A DNA stretch of 6,150 nucleotides from assembly GCA_024697655.1 (NCBI GenBank), contig JAILFI010000204.1, positions 1 to 6,150 of the forward strand, given 5' to 3'. The notes beneath the pieces were generated by a model, which saw nothing but the letters and a program-made list of their open reading frames with translations, made no database searches and was not told the DNA's origin. Positions within the stretch are counted from its first letter, which is position 1, and each line of letters begins with the position of its first letter. A program made the position numbers and the translations under genes. Below are positions 1 to 5,019 of the stretch, piece after piece. The DNA is from Clostridiales bacterium. Lineage in GTDB: Bacteria; Bacillota_A; Clostridia; Peptostreptococcales; Anaerovoracaceae.

Positions 1-1
1 T

Positions 2-223
2 GTTGGTTGGATCGAGAAGAAGGGCAACACCTCCATCACCTGCCACTTCGAAGCTTACAAGTACATCCAGCTGCCCAGAGATCCCGAGTGTGCTGACAGC
101 GCTGCTGATGTCATTCCCGAACCCATCCAGTGCGCTTACGCGACCGGTACCGTCATGGTCCCGAAGGATTGCTGGAGATTCGAGCATGCTGATCCGGAAT
201 TCACAAAGGTTCTGGAAGGCTAA
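2..223 (+). CDS. 3' part of a beta-alanyl-CoA / 3-aminobutyryl-CoA ammonia-lyase (hot-dog fold), paralogue 1
   Basis: Open from the left edge; the last 73 residues and a TAA stop are visible. The family reversibly removes ammonia from a 3-aminoacyl-CoA to give the 2-enoyl-CoA (acrylyl-CoA or crotonyl-CoA) in the cytoplasmic fermentation of beta-alanine or lysine. The visible part covers the GWIEK strand, TSITCHFEAYKY, the PRDPECADSAADV loop and the closing ATGTVMVPK strand. It aligns without gaps to the complete paralogue at 1907-2332 (residues 72-141), with about 52 of 70 residues identical, and ends three residues later. Glycine codons are GGC or GGT with no GGG, as expected of a strongly expressed gene. 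A strong terminator follows 36 bp after the stop. The N-terminal half with the DAHY-type motif lies outside the window. The choice between beta-alanyl-CoA and 3-aminobutyryl-CoA cannot be made from this fragment. Confidence 0.85.
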   Translation, partial: VGWIEKKGNTSITCHFEAYKYIQLPRDPECADSAADVIPEPIQCAYATGTVMVPKDCWRFEHADPEFTKVLEG

Positions 224-259
224 GCAGACAGATCGGATAGATCATCTGAAACAGCAAAC

Positions 260-291
260 AAAACCGGCTTGCATCCGCAGGCCGGTTTTTT
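260..291 (+). terminator. Rho-independent terminator of lyase paralogue 1
   Basis: AAAACCGGC (260-268) pairs perfectly with GCCGGTTTT (281-289). The stem continues inward through TTGC/GCAG (one G-T pair) to an ATCC loop, giving about 13 bp, and six T residues run to 291. It sits 36 bp after the lyase stop codon and separates that gene from the aminotransferase unit. Confidence 0.93.
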
Positions 292-318
292 CGTTGCAGA
301 CTTTATATCTTGTTCACG

Positions 319-380
319 GAATCGCATCGCGGCTGCGGCTGTGCGATTCTCCGCGTTATATATTTATCTGAATATCGCAT
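319..380 (+). promoter_or_regulatory. Candidate operator region: inverted repeat GAATCGCA/TGCGATTC plus a third copy
   Basis: GAATCGCA (319-326) and TGCGATTC (342-349) form a perfect 8-bp inverted repeat with a 15-nt spacer. A third related site, GAATATCGCAT (370-380), shares ATCGCAT (374-380) with the first (321-327) and falls where a -35 box would lie for the -10 box at 397. Three related half-sites between a terminator and a promoter without a good -35 suggest a regulator-binding region. The regulator is not identified. There is no T-run after the repeat, so it is unlikely to be a terminator. Confidence 0.4.
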
Positions 381-393
381 TGTTCTGTTAAAG

Positions 394-402
394 TGCTATA
401 AT
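394..402 (+). promoter_or_regulatory. Extended -10 promoter of the aminotransferase gene
   Basis: TGC TATAAT is a perfect -10 hexamer (397-402) preceded by the TGn extension. No convincing -35 hexamer lies 16-18 bp upstream, as is common for extended -10 promoters or those helped by an activator. The expected start is near 409, giving a leader of about 85 nt that is G/C-rich and contains TGCGC(GCCT)GCGCA (438-451) and a five-codon ORF ATG-AGA-AAG-GAA-TAA (468-482). Confidence 0.65.
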
Positions 403-494
403 GATAACAACCAATGTGCGGTCTGCGCGGGGAACGGAATGCGCGCCTGCGCACAGGAAAAGAAAGTATGAGAAAGGAATAAGAAGGGAAAACA

Positions 495-1682
495 ATGGAG
501 TATCAGAAGTATTTCAGCCGGGATGTCATTGCGGCAGGTGAAGATATCACTTTAAGACTGCTGGACAGAGTTTTCCAGCTGCGGGAAGCAGGCGTGGAAC
601 TGACGCGCATGGATATGGGCATCCCGGATGTGCCGTGCCCGCCCCGCGTCACAGAGGCTGCCAAGGCGGCGCTGGAGAGGGGCGAGAATGCCTACACCAA
701 CCCGGCAGGCATTCCGGAGCTGCGCCAGGCGATCAGCGATAAATATCAGCGGGAACAGGGGCTGTATTACGATCCGAAAAACAGCATCATCGTCACATGC
801 GGCGCCAGTGAGGCGATGATGACGATCGTCGGGACGTTCCTGTCCGCGGGCGATGAGGTCATCATCCCGACGCCGGGATACTGCTCGTATTTCTATACGT
901 TCACGGCGCAGGGGTTCAAGATCGTGCAGGTGCCGATCGTGCAGAACAACACGGTGAATGTCGATGTCGCGGCGCTCGAAGCGGCGATCACTCCTGCGAC
1001 CAAGATGATCGTGATCAACTCGCCGCAGAATCCGACCGGTCTGGTTTACTCAAAAGAAGATCTGGAGAAGATCGCGGATCTGGTGATCCGTCACGATCTG
1101 CTGGTCCTTCTGGATGAGTGTTATGAAAAATTCGTCTGGGAAGGGGAGTACTGCAGCATCGCGGCGCTGCCCGGCATGCAGGAACGCACGCTGATCATGA
1201 ATTCCGTATCGAAAACGTACGGGATGACGGGCTGGCGCGTCGGGTTCATCCTTGGTCCTGCGGAGTGCTGCAGCAAGATGCAGCAATACCACGGGAACGG
1301 CTTCGTCTGTGCGGCTGCGGTCTGCCAGTACGGTGCCGCGGCGGCGATCGCGGGAGAAACGCCGGAGGAGATCGAATCCTTCAAGACCAACTTCATGCAG
1401 CGGCGGGAGGTGCTCCTGCAGGGACTCGACGAGATCGGGGTGCTGCCATATATCAAACCGAACGGCGCATTCTATCTGATGGTGGATGTTTCGGTCTCCG
1501 GTCTGGACGGCACGACGTTCGGCAGGAATCTGCTGGAGGAGAAAGGTGTGGCGGTGTTCCCCGGCGAGATCTTCGGCAGCGATTACAAGAACTACATCCG
1601 TCTCAGTTACGCGTGTTCCGAGGAAACGATCCGCAAGGCGCTGCGGCTGATCAAAGAGTACCTCGATGAGCTTCGTGCCTGA
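495..1682 (+). CDS. Fold-type I PLP-dependent aminotransferase (class I/II, aspartate aminotransferase-like)
   Basis: A protein of 395 aa, a normal length for the family. It transfers an amino group between an amino acid and a 2-oxo acid in the cytoplasm using pyridoxal phosphate. Visible marks: the phosphate-loop CGASEAM (102-108), NSPQNPTG (175-182) with the conserved Asn, LLDECY (205-210) with Asp207 for the pyridine nitrogen and Tyr210, the Schiff-base signature SVSKTYGMTGWRVG with Lys240 and Arg248, and NYIRLSYA near the C terminus with Arg369 for the substrate carboxylate. The N-terminal substrate loop reads GIPD where many relatives have GEPD. The ATG at 495 has AAGGG (484-488) six bases upstream. 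It has its own promoter and lies between two ammonia-lyase paralogues, so a role in amino acid fermentation, for instance moving the amino group to or from a pathway intermediate, is plausible. The substrate cannot be assigned. No clear terminator follows it. Confidence 0.93.
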   Translation: MEYQKYFSRDVIAAGEDITLRLLDRVFQLREAGVELTRMDMGIPDVPCPPRVTEAAKAALERGENAYTNPAGIPELRQAISDKYQREQGLYYDPKNSIIVTCGASEAMMTIVGTFLSAGDEVIIPTPGYCSYFYTFTAQGFKIVQVPIVQNNTVNVDVAALEAAITPATKMIVINSPQNPTGLVYSKEDLEKIADLVIRHDLLVLLDECYEKFVWEGEYCSIAALPGMQERTLIMNSVSKTYGMTGWRVGFILGPAECCSKMQQYHGNGFVCAAAVCQYGAAAAIAGETPEEIESFKTNFMQRREVLLQGLDEIGVLPYIKPNGAFYLMVDVSVSGLDGTTFGRNLLEEKGVAVFPGEIFGSDYKNYIRLSYACSEETIRKALRLIKEYLDELRA

Positions 1683-1742
1683 GTGCGCGCGGCATCGGCA
1701 GGCAGGCGGAGATGGCAAAAGGCTTTAAGTATTGTTAGATGT

Positions 1743-1761
1743 ATTCTTATGTATTAAGAAT
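1743..1761 (+). promoter_or_regulatory. Perfect A/T-rich inverted repeat ATTCTTA-N5-TAAGAAT, candidate operator
   Basis: Seven-bp perfect arms around a TGTAT spacer, centred at 1752, about 74 bp upstream of the start expected from the -10 box at 1814-1819. That is where LysR-type activators often bind. It could instead be a weak transcript end for the aminotransferase, but the stem is only A/T-rich apart from one G-C pair and has no T-run after it. The binding protein is unknown. Confidence 0.35.
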
Positions 1762-1810
1762 TTCTAAAAGATAATACAAGAAAGTCGGTGTACCTCCTGC
1801 TGTCTGTAAA

Positions 1811-1819
1811 TGGTATAAT
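1811..1819 (+). promoter_or_regulatory. Extended -10 promoter of lyase paralogue 2
   Basis: TGG TATAAT gives a perfect -10 hexamer (1814-1819) with TGn extension; the -35 region (TACCTC near 1791) is poor. GATAACAA follows at 1827-1834 and TGCGG at 1842, repeating the arrangement downstream of the aminotransferase promoter (GATAACAA at 403-410). The expected leader is about 80 nt. It contains two out-of-frame short ORFs joined by an ATGA overlap: eight codons from 1841, then 29 codons from 1864 with GGAGG six bases before it. Confidence 0.65.
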
Positions 1820-1906
1820 AAACGCAGATAACAAAGGTGTATGCGGAGCCGCGGAGGCGCTGCATGAGCACCTGTAAAAGAAAGAGATATAAGGAGGTTG
1901 ATGCCC

Positions 1907-2332
1907 ATGATCGGAACAAAAGTATCCCTGAAGACCCGTATGTCTGCTGCTGATGCGCATTACGCCGGTGAGCTGGTAGAAGGCGCTCATATCGTTACCG
2001 CTTGGGGCGATGTCGGCACCGAACTGGCGATCAGACTGTTCGGCGATGAGTCTCTCTTCGTCGGCTACAGCGAGATCCGTTACACCGCACCGGTTTATGC
2101 AGGTGACTTCATGGAGTACACCGGCTGGATCGAAAAAGTCGGTACCACCTCTCTGACCTGCAAATTCGAAGCGTACAAGTACATCACTCTGCCCAGAGAT
2201 CCGGAATGCGCTGACAGTGCTGCGGACGTTCTGCCCGAGCCCGAACTCTGCGCGTACGGCACCGGCACCCTGATGGTACCGAAAGAATGCTGGCGCATCG
2301 ATCATGCGGACCCTGCTTTCCAGAACAGATAA
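1907..2332 (+). CDS. Beta-alanyl-CoA / 3-aminobutyryl-CoA ammonia-lyase (hot-dog fold), paralogue 2
   Basis: A protein of 141 aa, close to the length of Clostridium propionicum beta-alanyl-CoA:ammonia-lyase (about 145 aa as I recall it). The reaction is reversible loss of ammonia from a 3-aminoacyl-CoA to the enoyl-CoA. Marks in order: RMSAADAHYAGELV (11-24), the WGDVGTEL helix (33-40), TAPVYAGDFMEYTGWIEKVG (60-79), the CKFEAYKY strand (85-92), and the closing LMVPKECWR (122-130). WGDVGTEL and the FMEYxGWIEKVG stretch resemble remembered beta-alanyl-CoA lyases more than lysine-pathway enzymes; DSAADVLPEP is closer to the latter. Substrate is therefore open. AAGGAGG (1891-1897) lies nine bases before the ATG at 1907 but only three before the ATG at 1901, and the family begins at the later position, so 1907 is preferred. 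No GGG glycine codons, unlike its neighbours, pointing to high expression. C. propionicum likewise has two such genes (acl1, acl2). Confidence 0.87.
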   Translation: MIGTKVSLKTRMSAADAHYAGELVEGAHIVTAWGDVGTELAIRLFGDESLFVGYSEIRYTAPVYAGDFMEYTGWIEKVGTTSLTCKFEAYKYITLPRDPECADSAADVLPEPELCAYGTGTLMVPKECWRIDHADPAFQNR

Positions 2333-2373
2333 GCTTGAGGCCTGCAGGCGATACCAAAAGAGAAAAACAGAGC

Positions 2374-2405
2374 AGACCGGCCGTTCTCGGCCGGTCTTTG
2401 CGTTT
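2374..2405 (+). terminator. Terminator of lyase paralogue 2
   Basis: AGACCGGCCG (2374-2383) and CGGCCGGTCT (2388-2397) form a perfect 10-bp G/C-rich stem around a TTCT loop. The T-tract is interrupted (TTT, GCG, TTT), so the stem is strong and the tail weak. It lies about 40 bp after the lyase stop and before the threonine aldolase promoter. Confidence 0.85.
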
Positions 2406-2458
2406 CCGGGAAGGCGGCAGACGGACATAAAGCCGGCGCTGAATTTGCAGGCGGTTTA

Positions 2459-2487
2459 TTGATTCGCCGCGGACGTCCATGTAGAAT
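2459..2487 (+). promoter_or_regulatory. Sigma-A-type promoter of the threonine aldolase-regulator unit
   Basis: TTGATT (2459-2464) and TAGAAT (2482-2487) are separated by exactly 17 bp and match consensus at 4/6 and 5/6 positions. The start would be near 2494, giving a leader of about 90 nt before the gene at 2587. It lies just after the terminator of the preceding gene, as expected for an independent transcription unit. Confidence 0.55.
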
Positions 2488-2562
2488 GAAGGGGTCAGGG
2501 GTTTCTCCTCCGGGCGGACAGGCATATACCGGCCGTCTGTCTCGCAAGTGGATAAGGAAGCT

Positions 2563-2589
2563 GAATGAAAGAGGAATGAAAGAGGAATG
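2563..2589 (+). repeat. 11-bp tandem repeat covering the threonine aldolase start, creating two coupled mini-ORFs
   Basis: The unit GAATGAAAGAG occurs at 2563-2573 and 2574-2584 and begins again at 2585-2589. Each unit supplies an ATG, at 2565, 2576 and 2587, in three different frames. The first two open ATG-AAA-GAG-GAA-TGA, and each TGA overlaps the next ATG as ATGA. The only well-spaced Shine-Dalgarno (AAGGA, 2554-2558) serves the first ATG, six bases away. The GAGG nearest the real start is one base from it, too close to work normally. Confidence 0.85.
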
Positions 2590-3624
2590 AGATACACATT
2601 CGAATGCGATTACAATGAAGGCATGGCACCGGAGGTGCTTACGGCGCTGCAGAGAACGAATATGGAGCAGGTCCCGGGATACGGCATGGACCCGTTCACG
2701 GAGGCGGCGAAGGAAAAGATCCGCGCAGCCTGCGATTGCCCGGGCGCGCAGATCACGCTGCTCGCAGGCGGGACCCAGACCAACCAGCTCATCATCGATA
2801 CGATGCTGACGCCGTATCAGGGTGTTGTCGCGGCGGAGACCGGGCACGTGTCGGTTCACGAAGCCGGGGCCATCGAATTCACGGGGCACAAAGTCCTGAC
2901 CGTTCCCTCGCACGACGGCAAGATGGATGCCGGCGAGCTCGAGGCGTTCGCGGCGGCGTTCTACGGGGACGGCAACCACGAGCACATGGTCTTTCCGGGG
3001 ATGGTCTACATCAGCCACCCGACCGAGATGGGCACGCTCTACACCAGAGAGGAACTGACGGCGATCGCGGAGGTTTGCCATAAGTACGACATGTCACTGT
3101 ACCTCGACGGGGCGCGGCTCGGGTACGGCATCGCGGCGATGCCTGAGGTGGATCTGCCGTTCCTCGCGAAGACCTGCGATGTGTTCTACATCGGCGGCAC
3201 GAAGGTCGGGGCGCTCTTCGGCGAAGCGGTCGTCTTTACGAAAGGCAACGAGCCGGCGCACTTTGTGACACAGGTCAAACAGCACGGCGCGCTGCTGGCG
3301 AAAGGCCGGGCAGTGGGGGTGCAGTTCGACGCGCTCTTCACGGACGGGCTGTACGTGCGGCTCGGACAGCATGCCATCGACATGGCGGGCAAACTGTGCG
3401 GCGTGCTCGCGGACGCCGGGTTTGAGTTCTATATGGATTCGAAGACCAACCAGCAGTTTGTTATCATCGAGAACAGCAAAATGGAAGCCCTGGCGGAACG
3501 CGTAGGCTACGGGTTCTGGGAGGCGTATGACGCGGACCATACCGTGATCCGGTTCTGCACGTCCTGGGCGACGACCGAGGAATCGCTCCTCGCGCTGAAA
3601 GAAGCACTCGCGGAAGTCCTGTAA
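2587..3624 (+). CDS. ltaE: Low-specificity L-threonine aldolase / beta-eliminating lyase family
   Basis: A protein of 345 aa, usual for the family. It is a cytoplasmic PLP enzyme that typically splits L-threonine or L-allo-threonine into glycine and acetaldehyde. Marks: the N-terminal DYNEGMAPEVL (8-18), AGGTQTNQL in the cofactor loop (60-68), ETGHVSVHEAGA (84-95) with His87 expected to stack on the PLP ring, LYLDGARLGY (171-180) with Asp174 and Arg177, and GGTKVGALFGEAVVF with Schiff-base Lys206. The start at 2587 fits the family, whose members begin a few residues before the DYNEG-type motif. It lies at the end of an 11-bp tandem repeat, and its own Shine-Dalgarno spacing is poor, so initiation may depend on upstream mini-ORFs. 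The regulator gene follows 56 bp later. Related aldolases act on other beta-hydroxy amino acids, so the exact substrate is inferred. Confidence 0.9.
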   Translation: MRYTFECDYNEGMAPEVLTALQRTNMEQVPGYGMDPFTEAAKEKIRAACDCPGAQITLLAGGTQTNQLIIDTMLTPYQGVVAAETGHVSVHEAGAIEFTGHKVLTVPSHDGKMDAGELEAFAAAFYGDGNHEHMVFPGMVYISHPTEMGTLYTREELTAIAEVCHKYDMSLYLDGARLGYGIAAMPEVDLPFLAKTCDVFYIGGTKVGALFGEAVVFTKGNEPAHFVTQVKQHGALLAKGRAVGVQFDALFTDGLYVRLGQHAIDMAGKLCGVLADAGFEFYMDSKTNQQFVIIENSKMEALAERVGYGFWEAYDADHTVIRFCTSWATTEESLLALKEALAEVL

Positions 3625-3680
3625 CCGCACTCGCGTAAGGACGAAAGCGCGGAAAGCCGGATGGCAGAGGAAGAGACGGA

Positions 3681-4601
3681 ATGGATACAGAGAAGTGTAA
3701 GATCGTCCTGGCGGTCGCGGAAGCGGGCAGTTTTTCGGCGGCAGCCGACCAGCACGGCTATACACCGGCGGGCATCAGCTATACCGTGGATGTGGTGGAG
3801 AAAGAACTGGGTTTCTCCTTGTTCGCGCGCTCGCACGGCGGCGTCAAACTGACCCGTGCCGGCGAGCAGATCCTGCCGTTCATCAAGGATTTTGTCCATG
3901 CCGCAGACCGCTTGGAAAGACAGGCCTCAAAAATCAGCGACCTGCTGTGGGGAGATGTGAGGATCGGATCATTTTCGAGCATCGCGATGAAGTTCCTGCC
4001 GACGCTGCTGGAGGATTTCAGAAAGCTGTATCCGGACGTTTCTGTCAGGATCCAGGAAGGCGTGCAGCAGGACCTGATCCAGATGGTGTCCTCCGGCAAA
4101 GCGGATTTTGTGATCTGCAGCCATCAGGACGGCGTTGAACACCAGTTTTTCCCGCTGCGCAGAGACCAGATGTGGTGCGTGATCCCGAAAGAGCATCCGC
4201 TGGCAGCGGAAGAGGCTATCCGGCCGTATCGGCTGGCAGGGGAGGATCTGATCATGCCCGCGTACGGGGAAGACCCGGACGTGGTCGATCTGCTGGAGCG
4301 TTTCCAGGTCCATGCGAACATCAAATACTCCACCGTGGAGACAGACACTGCCTACGCACTGATGGAGAAGGGACTGGGGATCGTCATCACGAACGAACTG
4401 GCGATGGATAACAAAATGTTCCGCGGGGTGCCGCGGCCGTTTGATCCGCCGCAATACGTCGAAGAGGGAATCTATGTGCCGGACCTGAATGAGGCGTCGC
4501 CGCCGGCAAGGCGGGTCATCCAGTATATATGCGAGCGGATCGCGGAACTGGATCCGGAAGGCGCCATTACCGATGCTGCTGCAGATGTCGATGATAAGTA
4601 G
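3681..4601 (+). CDS. LysR-family transcriptional regulator
   Basis: A protein of 306 aa, typical of the family. An N-terminal winged helix-turn-helix (about 5-65) shows AEAGSFSAAADQHGYTPAGIS, VVEKELGFSLFAR and KLTRAGEQILPF. A linker helix (about 66-88) precedes a periplasmic-binding-protein-like effector domain (about 91-295) that starts GDVRIGSFSSIAMKFLP and includes YPDVSVRIQEG and MEKGLGIVITNEL. Members usually act as tetramers that activate or repress neighbouring genes in response to a small metabolite. The gene lies in the same direction and 56 bp downstream of the threonine aldolase with no terminator between, so co-transcription is likely; LysR genes are more often divergent from their target. 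AGAGGAAGAG (3666-3675) is the ribosome site. Plausible targets are the aldolase, aminotransferase or lyase genes, but the effector is unknown. A hairpin terminator is seen only 200 bp downstream. Confidence 0.94.
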   Translation: MDTEKCKIVLAVAEAGSFSAAADQHGYTPAGISYTVDVVEKELGFSLFARSHGGVKLTRAGEQILPFIKDFVHAADRLERQASKISDLLWGDVRIGSFSSIAMKFLPTLLEDFRKLYPDVSVRIQEGVQQDLIQMVSSGKADFVICSHQDGVEHQFFPLRRDQMWCVIPKEHPLAAEEAIRPYRLAGEDLIMPAYGEDPDVVDLLERFQVHANIKYSTVETDTAYALMEKGLGIVITNELAMDNKMFRGVPRPFDPPQYVEEGIYVPDLNEASPPARRVIQYICERIAELDPEGAITDAAADVDDK

Positions 4602-4630
4602 GACAGATCAGTGTCTGGCGAGGCAGGGGC

Positions 4631-4738
4631 GATCAGTATCCGAGCAGGTAGTCCCGGTATGCCGCGAAGGCGGACGGGATCGACCAGACGTTTTCAATCG
4701 CGCCGATATCAGCGATGAAGAGGCGGCCGTCATCGGCC
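4631..4738. repeat. Direct repeat copy A (108 bp), 3' end of a minus-strand gene
   Basis: Matches 6016-6123 in the same orientation with no gaps and eight differences by eye (about 93% identity), offset 1385 bp. The homology stops at CGGCCG-TCAT-CGGCCG (4724-4739), a perfect 6-bp hairpin that is imperfect in copy B. Flanking bases between 4614 and 4630 weakly resemble those left of copy B (GGCGAGGC, then a G-rich run). Confidence 0.93.
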
Positions 4739-4740
4739 GT
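4633..4740 (-). pseudogene. Truncated 3' remnant of the unidentified minus-strand gene at the right edge
   Basis: Read on the minus strand, this encodes ADDGRLFIADIGAIENVW followed by SIPSAFAAYRDYLLGY and a TGA at 4635-4633. It matches the C-terminal 34 residues of the partial gene at 6018-6149 except Gly for Asp and a terminal Tyr for Arg. Upstream of this tail the frame runs into unrelated sequence and meets an in-frame stop at 4773-4771, so no full gene is attached. Outside the last two codons, four of the five nucleotide differences are silent. That implies the two copies diverged mainly while translated rather than after decay. Function unknown. Confidence 0.75.
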
Positions 4741-4807
4741 TGGGCAGGCAGTCGCAGTCTGCGATTCAAGTCAGCAGGACAAAGCGTTTACGGTGCATCT
4801 TGATCAT

Positions 4808-4851
4808 ATCTCCACATTCTTCACTTTTTAGTGGAAATGTGGAGATTTTTT
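4808..4851 (+). terminator. Rho-independent terminator with hairpin ATCTCCACATT/AATGTGGAGAT
   Basis: Perfect 11-bp arms at 4808-4818 and 4836-4846. After one bulged C, an inner stem TTCACT/AGTGGA (4820-4825 and 4830-4835) closes on TTTT, and six T residues follow (4846-4851). It would stop rightward transcription from the regulator operon and shield the nuclease gene. On the other strand there is no T-run. The outer arms are copy 1 of a motif found three times around the nuclease gene. Confidence 0.88.
4809..4842 (+). repeat. Hairpin motif copy 1: TCTCCACATT-N17-AATGTGG
   Basis: Arms at 4809-4818 and 4836-4842 with exactly 17 bases between them, the same geometry as copies 2 and 3. The loop sequence differs from the other two. 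TACAAT (4861-4866), a possible -10 box, lies 22 bp after the GTGG arm. Confidence 0.75.
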
Positions 4852-4879
4852 CAACGGTTTTACAATATAGAGGCATGGC

Positions 4880-4893
4880 GATTCCATGGAATC
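4880..4893. repeat. Perfect 14-bp palindrome GATTCCATGGAATC
   Basis: A fully self-complementary 14-mer in the untranslated region before the nuclease gene. It is bracketed by direct repeats GAGGCATGGC (4870-4879) and GAGGTGCATGGC (4894-4905). It has no spacer, so it suits binding by a dimeric protein better than an RNA hairpin. The partner is unknown. The rest of 4604-5019 holds the gene remnant, terminator, motif copies and promoter listed separately; no complete gene is seen there. Confidence 0.6.
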
Positions 4894-4923
4894 GAGGTGC
4901 ATGGCCGAAAAACGTTGCAAAAG

Positions 4924-4961
4924 TCTCCACAAAGGCTTTTCTTTTTGTTGAAAGTGGCAAA
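4924..4961 (+). repeat. Hairpin motif copy 2 (38 bp), just upstream of the nuclease promoter
   Basis: Aligned without gaps to copy 3 (5883-5920), 30 of 38 bases agree, including TCTCCACA at the left, GGC in the centre and GTGGCAAA at the right. The arms are CCAC and GTGG only, because the inner three bases (AAA, AAA) do not pair. The distal end overlaps TGGCAA (4955-4960), which with TTGCCA (4974-4979) makes a second inverted repeat around the -35 box, suggestive of an operator. Confidence 0.75.
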
Positions 4962-4964
4962 ATG

Positions 4965-4993
4965 TTGACGAGATTGCCAATATATGGTAATTT
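4965..4993 (+). promoter_or_regulatory. Candidate promoter of the nuclease-like gene
   Basis: TTGACG (4965-4970, 5/6 match) is followed after 17 bp by TAATTT (4988-4993, 3/6 match) with TGG immediately before it as a possible extended -10. The start would fall near 5000, just upstream of the AAAGGAG ribosome site. Inverted repeat TGGCAA/TTGCCA (4955-4960, 4974-4979) straddles the -35 box, so binding there would be expected to block transcription. Confidence 0.5.
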
Positions 4994-5019
4994 CAGACAG
5001 GGCAGCAGAAAGGAGAAAC

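Noticed and set aside
3..371. Plus-strand frame of 122 codons from the left edge
   Set aside because: Lies one frame off the lyase fragment, runs through its terminator and has Ser/Arg-rich low-information sequence.
403..494. Possible riboswitch in the structured leader of the aminotransferase
   Set aside because: Short GC hairpins are visible but no known riboswitch core was recognised and no leader terminator is present.
1050..1718. Long minus-strand open frame (222 codons) opposite the aminotransferase
   Set aside because: Shadow of a G/C-rich gene with full family motifs on the plus strand; the translation is Arg/His-rich, shows no recognisable domain and lacks a ribosome site.
2302..3081. 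Minus-strand open frame (259 codons) opposite the start of the threonine aldolase
   Set aside because: Spans a terminator and an intergenic region as well as the opposite strand of a certain gene; no family features, so treated as chance.
3094..3765. Minus-strand open frame (223 codons) opposite the aldolase and regulator
   Set aside because: Crosses the junction of two well-supported plus-strand genes and shows no motif; a shadow frame.
4924..4961. Motif copies 2 and 3 as terminators
   Set aside because: Copy 2 pairs over only four bases and neither copy is followed by a T-run; only copy 1 meets terminator criteria.
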